From Chloranthus sessilifolius (lineage: Eukaryota > Streptophyta > Magnoliopsida > Chloranthales > Chloranthaceae), in assembly GCA_021018995.1 (NCBI GenBank), contig CM037588.1, positions 81,379,765 through 81,443,764 of the forward strand: a DNA stretch of 64,000 bases. The letters run 5' to 3'. Below, one piece after another: positions 45,024-55,255 of the stretch. The position numbers were made by a program, and so were the translations under genes. Each line of letters opens with the position of its first letter. Position 1 is the stretch's first letter. Below the pieces are notes generated by a model that saw only the letters and a list, made by a program, of their open reading frames with translations, was not told the DNA's origin and made no database searches.

Positions 45024-46870
45024 TGTTGAGAACTGGAAAATACCATTTTTCACCCCTTAATCTGGGCCTTGATAGACCCTTGAGAGAACTAAATAAGTAT
45101 TTTAAGTGCCTATGTTGCAGCTAACAATAAAGACATGCTTAACCATAAAAGCAGCTCAAAAGTGCCAAAAAGATGACAATCCATGTCAGTCCAAAGGAAG
45201 GAAGTGAAGAAACAACCTCATCAGATGTGGAAAGGTCTAAATAGAAGAGGCAAAGACCTGTAAGAGAAGCAGGGAACATTTCGAACAGAGAAATGCACTA
45301 CAGAGTTCTTTTCCCAAAGAACTTGCACTTTTCGTAAAGAACCTTGAACTTTGCGAAAAGAAGAAAACACTCCTCGAAAAGAAGATTAAACTTTGCGAGC
45401 AGGCTTGAAGTCATTGAACTTTGCGAAAAGGCCCTAAACTGCGAAAAGGACTAAAACTTGGTGTAGCTTTGAAGAGCATCGAACTCCTCGAAAGAAGATT
45501 GAACTTTGCGACGAGCTTGAAGTCATTGAACTTTGCGAAAAGGCCTGAACTCTGCGAAAAGGTATTCGGAGATTCGCGGCTTTAACAAGGGCAATTCGAT
45601 GTCGCTACACGCCCCAATGCATTGAAAAGCCCGGAGACATTCGAAAGATTACGAGCAGACCAAAGGCATATTCCACCCCATGTGAACACCCAAAGATGAA
45701 ATTACTTGGCGGGAACTTCTAGAAACTCTAACAAACTTTCAAAATGCATAACAGAATTGATGCCTCTGTTTCCTGATTGGCTGAACCAGATCAAGCAGTT
45801 CTGATTGGCCGGACAGATCCGGATCCTAGTGCTCGACTCTATTGGTTGATACAGATCTATCCAATTCGATGGGTTGATACATATTTGAGTGGCTTAGGGA
45901 AAACTATAAATAGACGAACCATTTGCCCAATTTGGGTATCCAGTTTTAGAGTTTTCATCTCTGTTTCCTCATTCGGTCAGATAATCTGAACCCCCTGTAA
46001 TCCCTTCTTGTAGTTTACCTTTGAGAGCCATTGTGAGTGATTTGTACTTCCAAGTTCGGATTCAAGACTGTAAGTCTGAGGGCTCTCTAAGAAGCCGTGC
46101 TCATAATTGTAATTTTGGATTTTAAAAGGTTGCAGTAATTTGTGTTTTCTCCATTGGAGTCATGTCGAGGGTCTGAATGTTCACCTTAGTGCATTAGACT
46201 TCTTTAGATTCACTCACCCGCATGCAACTTCCCTTAATTCATCACCCCTGTGCGAATTAGCGTTGGTAACCTAATTCTAGCAGATTTACAAAGGATGTTC
46301 ATGTTGAACTAAAGAATAGGCCACAACTATTGGATGATCTGTGACCATTTAAGTGGATGAGATCATAGCCATAAGTCTAAACCTATTCCTTAATTCGGAT
46401 TTATTTCTCTTACATCTGTCGGCTGATGAAGATTGAATCTGCCTGTTGAACTCTGATTCTCCATTAAAATTCGAGGCTAAAGTACATGAAGCTATTATTT
46501 TTGCATTTGTCTTATTTTAAACATCTCCCCCTCTGGATCATTTAGTTTAAATTTTCCTTTGTTTTTAGTTTGTTAAACGTGACAAATTCAACCTCCCATC
46601 TTATGTGCTTTGTAGATAGGATCAGAGGCCAGATCTGGTAGCTCAGATCTGGAGGTTTATCTTAAATTTTAAATCAATTCCCTGTGGACGATCTTTTACT
46701 CACTTACATTTAAAACTTGCTACAATTGGCCCTGATCTTGCAGGCTAATTCTCTTCTAACTGTGCTGATATTTCTTTATTTGTTTATATAGTCTAGAGAC
46801 ACTGTAATTTGGCAGCTATAAAACTGTTTTCAAAACTCACATAAATCAAGCACACTTAGGAGCGACATCA
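45024..46870 (+). repeat. 5' LTR of element D
   Basis: It starts TGTTGAGAACTGG and ends GCGACATCA. Its U3 part carries many GAACTTTGCGAAAAG-type motifs (about 45270-45580). It matches 50005-51844 closely, but with many small insertions and deletions. Confidence 0.92.
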
Positions 46871-46876
46871 AGTTTT

Positions 46877-46889
46877 TGGCGCCGCTGCC
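46877..46889 (+). other. Primer-binding site of element D
   Basis: TGGCGCCGCTGCC, 6 bases after the LTR, is of the Athila-lineage type. Confidence 0.8.
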
Positions 46890-49800
46890 GGGGAATAGAT
46901 TTTAAAATTGGTAGACCTAAGTTTTTCTATTTTGTAGATTTGATTTTTATTTTAATTTTTGCTTTAAACCTGCACTTTGCATTCCAAGTGCTTGATTAAA
47001 TGTCTACTGAGCTTTGTATAGAAAACTGCTTTTATCTGAAATTTTTATTTTTTATTTTTCCGAGTTTTTATTCTTTGCCTTCTAGTTATTTGAATAAATC
47101 TGCGCCACTCTTTTGTCTTTTGTCAAATTTGGGCGTAGCTTTGAGTTTTCTTTTTTATTTTGTCAATACTTGAATAAGGTCTGCTGCTTTTGGATGTTTG
47201 CAGATCTGGAGCTCAACAAGGAGCATCTCTGGACCAAAGTCGGAGCAGATCCGCTTGAGTTTGCACCTTCTCCTTTGTATTCATTTTCTATTTTTAAATT
47301 CTTGAGAACCAACCAATTCTCATTGTGTTTAATGTTTGTTTTGTTTATAATTTCTCTTGTCTTTTAGGCATGCTGATTTTTTTTTTTTACAAAACCAAAT
47401 ACAAAATAAAAGAAAATGAAAACACAAATAGAAAATCTACGAGTTGTTTCTCATTATTTTCAGCGGTAGTAAATAAGGGCTCTTGTTGAGCAGGGCCGAT
47501 CTAAAACAAGTAAAAAAATAATAAAAAAATAGAAAATTATAAAAACAATATAGATATCTTCCGGATGGGCTGTTTTCTCCATTTGCATCCACTTTTCCCA
47601 TCCTGGACTCTTTGAGATCATTTTTTTTTTAGGAATCATGTAGGATAATGAGTAGTGAATCATAGGCTGTTTTGAATATTCAATGGACCCACTAATTTTA
47701 TTTTCCTTTGAGATTTCTTCATCATAAAGGGTCTCAAATTGTGTGAACCACTGTTTTTTAATATGTGCTCCCATGCTTCATTATTTTTTATTTTTTTTTC
47801 ATACACATCATCAACAAAGGGTCAATCTTATGAATCTTGCTTTTCCTTTGTATTCACCTAATCATTTTATAATCACTTAGATTCATAAGTATCTCGAGCT
47901 TTTGGGTTTGTTTCTTTGGGCTTAGGATACATCATTTGGCATTAGATTTTTACATTTTAGGAATTTTAGTTTCAAATTATGCTTTTTAGATCATTGATTT
48001 TTTTTCTTTCTTAGGTTAATGTGTCCTCGTTTCTTGATTTTCGTCATTTTTTACGTGAGTATAGTTAGTTTATAACTTTGTTTTCCTATTTTGCATTCAC
48101 AAATTCAGTTTTGTATCAACACTTTTCTTTTTCTTTTTAACTTTGTATTCATTCCCTTACCTTGCTTTTACTATTTCTCTGTTATTAGCATTAGTTTCCT
48201 TTCATTTGCATAGTAATCCTTCTATTTGTTAGATTTTATTTAGTAGTTCTAGCATTGTTTTGTTGATTTTTCTTGCATTTGTATATCCTGTTTTCCATTT
48301 CCTTGCTCATATCTTCAGTTTTACATTTTTATTTTCTGCATATAGTTTAGATTTTTTACATTCTTAGTTTTTCTTTCTTCTTTTACCTCTTGCCCTAGTC
48401 TCTCATTGCCTAGAACATTGAGACAATGTTCATCTTAGGTTTGGGGTATGGCGGTATGCCAATGAAATAAGTTAATGCTTGATGCGACTTATGACCATAA
48501 TTTTTGAAAATGAAGTAATTTCACACCTGTTGTTTTGAAAAATGAGGAAGTCAAAACTTTTTAAAATTAATTTCTAGTGTAATTCTAATACTTTCATGAA
48601 GTGAAGGTCAGAAAATTTCTAAAAAATAAAAAAATAAAAAAATAAAAAAAAATTGATGTTTTAGTAAACCTAAAATGAGAGAAAACAGTGATGATATACC
48701 TCAGGAATTTGATAGAAAACCACACCCAGTGAGATTTGGACCTGAAATGTATTCTTTGGAGGTATAAATTGGCAGTTTTTTTACGCTCTAGATATTTGAA
48801 CCTTGTTTTCACTAGAAGTTACACATATCCAAGTTAAAATATATTGACAATCATGATATTAAAGACATGATATAAGGCCTCCTTTTGGACGGTTTGAACT
48901 TCAAAAACCAACCTTTTCAAAGCGCCCTTGATACACACCAATTGAGCTTTATAAATCCAAGATTTCTTCGAAACCTCATCCACCTCATTTAACCTAACCC
49001 TCACTCGAGAATTCGTATAAGGTAAAGGAAAGAAAGTCAAGAAAGGTGAGTTGGGTAACAGTTTGGTAAAGAAAAGAAAAATAATTGAAGGCAATGATGT
49101 ATCGTGAGAAGAAATGTGGCATTCCATCAATGTTGATTTGAAAAAAAAAAAAAAAAAAAAAAAAGAAAAGGAGAAGGCATTTCATTGGAAGTTTGAAAAA
49201 GAAAGAGAAAAGATGGCCACTTTGGCTCGAAAATTCAAAGAAGAAGATGAAATTGTCTTTGAATTGAAGAAGGGTGTCTATCACCTCCTTACCTTGACTT
49301 CTCAATTTTGAACTCCATTCCACCCTTTATTCTTGATAAATTTCACCCATAAGCCACATTACAACCCAAGTTAAAGTCCTTCTTGATCGTGATGGATTGA
49401 GTCATCACATGGAGATAAGGATTTGTGTAATCTATGGTGAAAAAGTAGTAAATTAATTGAAAAGCAATGCCTATGCTCCTTACAATCCTATTTGAGGACC
49501 TGTAATTGCTCTTGAGTGTGAAATAGTGCAACCCTCATATTTACATGGTGAGTGAAAACCACGGTGGGAGTTGAGTTTGAAATCAAATTATTTGGGGTAA
49601 CATCAAAACTGAATTCTCAAATAGAAGGCAAGCTTTTCATTAATTTTTCTTGTAAAAACTTTTTACACTGGAGTGAATGGTAAAGGAATTACAAGAATTT
49701 TAGTTTTGAATCGATGTTTTCTTAAAATCTTCTTACAACTTTGAGATGCGGATGTTAATAATCTGATTCGATAAAGTTTGCTTTAATGAATCGCATTGAT

Positions 49801-49960
49801 CTTAAGCGATTTATTGGAGAAGTTTGTGGGTACCTCCACTGAAAACCCCCAGGAGACTTCACTCCTCCACTAGGGATCACCTAGGGGTTTAAAAGGCTTG
49901 TTGCATATGCTAAATGCAACTGTGCTCCCTACAAAAATGGCTTTTCATTCTATTTTTAAA
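46890..49960 (+). other. Non-coding interior of element D
   Basis: T-rich sequence without a recognisable domain on either strand. It includes a 20+ base poly-A run near 49141 and, from about 48590, similarity to the 3' region of C. Short open frames here are low complexity. Confidence 0.6.
48414..48446 (+). other. Internal hairpin with PPT-like tract (element D)
   Basis: AACATTG-AGA-CAATGTT forms a 7-bp stem and is followed by CATCTT and AGGTTTGGGG. It is the counterpart of the modules at 53558, 36281 and 11891. Confidence 0.65.
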
Positions 49961-49966
49961 TTTTGT

Positions 49967-50004
49967 CTTTGCTCGGGGGACTAGCAAAGCTTAGGTTTGG
50001 GGTG
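49967..50004 (+). other. Terminal hairpin and polypurine tract of element D
   Basis: Arms CTTTGCT (49967) and AGCAAAG (49983) are followed by AGGTTTGGGGTG directly before the LTR. Confidence 0.75.
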
Positions 50005-51844
50005 TGTTGAGAACTGGAAAATACCATTTTCACCCCTTTAACTGGGCCTTGATAGACCCTTGAGAGAACTAAATAAGTATTTTAAGTGCCTATGTTGCTA
50101 ACAATAAAGACATGCTTAACCATAAAAGCAACTCAAAAGTGCCAAAAGATGACAATCCATATGTCAAAGGAAGGAAGTGAAGAAACAACCTCATCGGTGT
50201 GGAAAGGTCTAAATAGAAGAGGCAAAGACACATGAAGAGAAGCAGAACATTTCGCGAGAAATGCACTCTGAGTTCTTTTTCGCAAAGAACTTGCACTTTT
50301 CGTAAAGAACCTTGAACTTTCGAAAAGAAAAACCTCCTCGAAAGAAGATTAAACTTTGCAAGCGGAAGTCATTGAACTTTGCGAAAAGGCCCTAAACTCT
50401 GCGAAAAGGACTAAAACTCAGTGTAGCTTAGCTGAAGAGCATCGAACTCCTCGAAAGAAGATTGAACTTTCTTGGAGCTTGAAGTCATTGAACTTTGCAA
50501 AAGAACTCTCTGCGAAAAGGTATTCGGAGATTCGGCTTTAACAAGGGCAATTAAGTAATGCTACGCCCCAATACATTGAAAAGCCCGGAGACATTAGGAA
50601 GATTCTGAGCACGAACCAAAGGCATATTCCACCCCATGTGAACACCCAAAGATGAAATTACTTGGCGGGAACTTCTAGAAACTCTAACAAACTTTCAAAA
50701 TGCATAACAGAATTGATGCCTCTGTTTCACGATTGGTGAACGGATCAAGCGATTCGATTGGCGAACAGTCTGGATCCTAGTGCTCTCGACTCCTATTGGT
50801 TGATACTGAGATCTATCCAATTCGATTGGTTGATACACATTTGAGCGGCTTAGGAAAACTATAAATAGACGAACCATTTGCCCAATTTGGGTATCCAGTT
50901 TTAGAGTTTTCATCTCTGTTTCCCTCATTCGGTCAGATAGCTTATCCAACCCTCAGAATCCCTTCTTGTAGTTTACCTTTGAGAGCCATTATGAGAGATT
51001 TGTACTAACAAGTTCGGATTCAAGACTGTAATTCGGAGGGCTCTCTAAGAAGCCGTGCTCTGTAATTGTAATTTTGGATTTTAAAAGGTTGCTGTAATTT
51101 GTGTCTTCTCCATTGGAGTCATGTCGAGGGTTCTGAATGTTCACCTTAGTGCATTAGACTTCTTTAGATTCACTCATCCGCATGCAACTTCCCTTAATTC
51201 ATCACCCCTGTGCGAATTAGCGTTGGTAACCTAATTCTAGCATTTACAATGATGTTCATGTTTTAACTAAAGAATAGGCCACAACTATTGGATGATCTGT
51301 GGACCATTTAAGTGGGATGACCATAGCCATAAGTCTAAACCTATTCCTTAATTCGGATTTATTTCTCTTACATCTGTGCTGGTAGCCAGATGAAGATTGA
51401 ATCTGCTCTGTTGAACTACAGATTCTCCATTAAAATTCAGAGGCTAAAGTACATGAAGCTATTATTTCTGCATTTGTCTTATTTTAAACATCTCCCCAAC
51501 TCGGATCTGGATCATTTAGTTTAAATTTTCCTTTGTTTTTAGTTTGTTAAACGTGACAAATTCAACCTCCCATCTTATGTGCTTGGTAGATAGGATCAGA
51601 GGCCAGATCTGGTAGCTCAGATCTGGAGGTTTATCTTAAATTTTAAATCAATTCTCTGTGGACGATCTTTTACTCACTTACATTTAAAACTTGCTACAAT
51701 TGGCCCTGATCTTGCAGGCTAATTCTCTTCTAACTGTGCTGATATTTCTTTATTTGTTTATATAGTCTAGAGACACTGTAATTTGGCAGCTATAAAACTG
51801 TTTTCAAAACTCACATAAATCAAGCACACTTAGGAGCGACATCA
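50005..51844 (+). repeat. 3' LTR of element D
   Basis: It is the direct repeat of 45024-46870 and ends GCGACATCA next to the CCACT duplication. Confidence 0.92.
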
Positions 51845-51849
51845 CCACT

Positions 51850-52692
51850 TCATCTTAGTGGCAGTGGACTATGTTTCCAAATGGGTAGAAGCCATTGCCA
51901 CAAGAACCAATGATAACCAGGTGGTCCTCAAATTCATAAAGCACAACATTTTCTCAAGATTTCGAACCCCTAGAGCTATTATCAGTGATGGGGGTAGCCA
52001 TTTCTGCAACAAGAATTTCGAGAGCTTGCTCAAGAAATATTCTGTGACCCATAGGATTGCTACTCCACCCATAAACAAGTGGGCAAGTTGAAATTTCCAA
52101 TAGGGAGATCAAGCACATCCTTGAGAAAACAGTTAGGACTGACAGGAAAGATTGGGCTGAGAAACTGGATGATGCACAGTGGGCTTATAGGACTGCCTCT
52201 AAGACTCCCATTAGAATGTCCCCATTCAGACTAGTCTAAGGCAAGGCCTGCCATCTCCTAGTAGAGTTAGAACACAGGGCCTATTGGGCCATTAAGAACT
52301 TGAACATGGACCTAACTCCTACTGGTCAACACAAGTCATTACAACAATCGGAATTGGATGAGCTGAGGATTGATGCTTACACCAATGCCAGGATCTACAA
52401 GGAACGGGCTAAAGCTTTCCTCGACAAGGGCCTGCTGAGAAAAAGCCTCGAACCGAGTGGTAAGGTTTGGTTATTCAACTCCAAACTAAAATTCTTTCCT
52501 GGCAAATTAAAATCCAGATTGGATGGTCCCTATGTTGTCGTGAATGTTTCCCAATCTGGTGCTGCGGAAGTCAAGGATCCCAAATCTAGGAGGACCTTCA
52601 AAGTGAATGGTCAGAGGCTTAAGCCTTGCATTGAACGACCTGCAAAGCCTATGTGCACTATTCATTTTCATGAGACCCCTACCTATACCTGA
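51850..52692 (+). pseudogene. Integrase of element C, C-terminal portion (fossil)
   Basis: Core sequence follows the D insertion ([20 protein letters not shown], then [20 protein letters not shown] with the second catalytic D). The C-terminal region is LKFFPGKLKSRLDGPYVV and KVNGQRLKPC. The last part is typical of Athila integrase ends. A few breaks lie in the middle. Confidence 0.85.
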
Positions 52693-55217
52693 CCCGTAGT
52701 TGTGTCCATATTGTACTATACTACTTTTGTTTCTACCTTAGGGGTCATGTGGAGTTTGATATTGTTGAGCTTGATAGAGTTTATGTGGGATTGGTATGAT
52801 TTCTTCTTCTTCTTCTGTGAACTGTTGCTTTGGCCCTCGCGCATTCCAAATTGTGATTTGGGAAGACTCGCGCACTTCCAGCTCTAACTCCCATAATCGC
52901 GTGATTCTGATATCTCGTGATTCCCTTACCCAGCTGCGCGAGTCTAATGCATTTGTCATTTCCCACTCTGACTGCTGGGACTTGACGTTTCCCAACTCAC
53001 TCTCAATTAATTACGACGACTTGGATGTTATTCAACCGTTTCATCTTCCACCATCCTCGCCTTTAAATATGCAGGGAGGCCCTGTTCATCTTCATCGCAT
53101 CCTATCTCCTCTCACCCTAGCGGTCCTTCCCTAATCCTAATCATGGCAGATGACAAGCCAAATGAGCTGCCTAACAAGTTTTACCCGATGTGGCTGGACC
53201 TGCCACAACCTAAAGAGCCGGATCCCCTCCCCCCTCTGGGATGAATATGAGGAGGTTCTGCAAATCCTTGCCAAGGAGGAGGAGGAAAAGCTTCAGCCGC
53301 AGAAGAAGAAGCTAAAGACAGATCCATCCCCTGCCCCCTCCACTCCACCCGCTTCCCCGCCTACTCCACCCCCTCCCCCACCTTCTCAACTCCCTCTCCC
53401 CTGATCTCTCTCCCTCTCCCTCCTCCGTTTTTGTAATTTTCTTTTTAATAATATCTTCCTTTTCTGATATGCTGTATAGTTTTCCGTTGTTGGTTACTTT
53501 ATTTCTTGTTCTTATCTTTTATGTTGTAATAACTTTGCTGCACCGACACCTTTGAACCAGTGAGGACACTGCTCCTCATAGGTTTGGGGGCGTGCCAGGC
53601 AAACCCTGCCAATGGAATAGCTAACATAAGTGCAGCAGACTCATCTGAGCAATATGGAAATGAACCTCTGTTCACTTAAGAATCATGAAATTAAGAAGTT
53701 TAAAATTTATGCAAACCTTGGACATTATAAACTTCTAATATTCCACATTTCCATGATAATATCACCAAGGAAACCTACATATATCAGCACTTAGTGAATC
53801 ATTAGAGAGAGAAAAAGGTGAGGACATACTTGAAAGTTCAAAGGATGACCATAACCAGTGAGAATTGGGCCTACAAAAATTTTCTATTCTTTGAGGAGTA
53901 ACTAAGGCATTTCTTTTAGTTCTAAGGACTGGCTGAGTCACTATGCTCACTAGAAGTTAGGTAACTCCAAGTTGAAACAACTGACAGTACTCATGAGACC
54001 TAGAAAAGGATCAAGGCCTTCTCTTGGACAGTTTGAGCCTAAAAAGACCAATCCTAAAGCAGCTGCCCTTGTCCATACCCCCCTTTGAGCTTTAAATCCT
54101 AAATTTCTTCAAAATACACCTGAGTAGTTGAACCTAAACCTATGAACCTGATTCAACCTACCCTCACTCTGAGAATTTAGAAGGTAAAGGAGAAAGAGTT
54201 GAAGATGGACTAGCTATGGTCAACATTGGGTGAATGGAGAAGAAGGATCTCAAAAATCTGGAAGTATGGTAGCTGAGAACATGGTGGCATTTCTGAAAAG
54301 AAAAAACAAAATAAAAAGAAGGAAACTCCAGTAAAAAGAAACAAAAATAATAATGAAGAGGAATAAGGGGGAAGTCAAGAGGACTTTCATTGAAAAAATC
54401 AAAATCAAGAAGAGAAACTGATCACTTCAAATCGAAAAATCTCAAAGAAGATGAAGGGAGCTGAATTATGGAAGGTGAAGTCATGAACCACCTCTGTGAC
54501 CTACTGATTTCTCAAATTGGAACCCCTTTTCAACCTTCCATTCTTTTTAACCCTATCTCATAAGCCACATTACAGCCCAGTTAAAAGCCCTTGTGATCCA
54601 AAGATGAGTGAGCTGTCATGTGAAGATAAGGAATTATCCAATCTATGGTGAGGAACTGCTAATGATGTCAGCACTTTAGAACTCTGCCTATGCTCATGCT
54701 TACAAAACCATTTGGGGGATGTAACTGCTCTTGAGCCTGTGAGAAAATGAATCCCTCAAGAAACCTTTATGAGAGTATGCCCTGCAAAGTTTTCTATTGG
54801 ATTCTGAACTTGAATGCATTATGTATGATCTTAACCTAATTTTTTGACATAAGGATAAGCTCAGTGATGACACACACTTGTGTAGTTTTCTGTGATTGCA
54901 AACTATTTGGAAATGTTGTGCAATCATGAGAGTTTATGCTATTTAAGTTACTGTGCAACCAATGAATTAAATTTCTTTTATGTGTACTGATTCAAGAGTA
55001 GACTAAATCTGATTCCTTAACTGCCCATTAGATGATATTGCACTTTTGTTAACTGTTTCATTTGAGAAGTTTCTGGGTGTCTTCACTGAAAACCCTCAGG
55101 AGACTTCACTCTTCCACTAGGGATCACCTAGGGGTTTAAAAGGCTTGGTACGTATGCTAAATGTATCTGTGCTCCCTACGAAAGTGGCATTTAATTTTTA
55201 GAGTAGATTTAATGTAG
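52693..55217 (+). other. 3' non-coding region of element C
   Basis: No env-like gene is recognised. A segment with several CTCGCGCA-type motifs lies at 52830-52960. A short frame starting MADDKPNELPNKFYPMWLDL (53143) and a Lys/Pro-rich stretch to 53404 are of unknown role. Sequence near 55060-55200 is conserved in A and D. Confidence 0.55.
53558..53590 (+). other. Internal AGGA-loop hairpin with PPT-like tract (element C)
   Basis: CAGTG-AGGA-CACTG (53558-53571) is followed by CTCCTCAT and AGGTTTGGGGG, 1.67 kb upstream of the LTR-adjacent polypurine tract. Confidence 0.65.
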
Positions 55218-55255
55218 CTTTGCTAAGGGACTAGCAAAGATTAGGTTTGGGGGTG
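55218..55255 (+). other. Terminal hairpin and polypurine tract of element C
   Basis: Arms CTTTGCT (55218) and AGCAAAG (55233) precede AGGTTTGGGGGTG, which abuts the 3' LTR. Confidence 0.75.

Larger units (their letters stand above)
45024..51844 (+). mobile_element. Element D: non-coding LARD-like Athila-type element (fossil)
   Basis: Two LTRs (45024-46870 and 50005-51844, about 1.84 kb) are flanked by a perfect CCACT duplication (45019-45023 and 51845-51849). They enclose 3.1 kb with a TGGCGCCGCTGCC primer site and a TTAGGTTTGGGGTG polypurine tract but no gag or pol. Orientation is plus, the same as C. The 3' half resembles the 3' regions of C and A. It is a large non-autonomous derivative that inserted into the integrase of C. 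Confidence 0.9.

Noticed and set aside
49141-49164. Poly-A run as a SINE or LINE tail
   Set aside because: It lies inside the non-coding interior of D with no target duplication or 5' element, and matches an A-rich stretch at the same place in C.
52796-53134. 112-residue plus-strand frame after integrase of element C
   Set aside because: It overlaps a non-coding CG-motif segment and shows no signal peptide or env-like features. Chance frame judged more likely.
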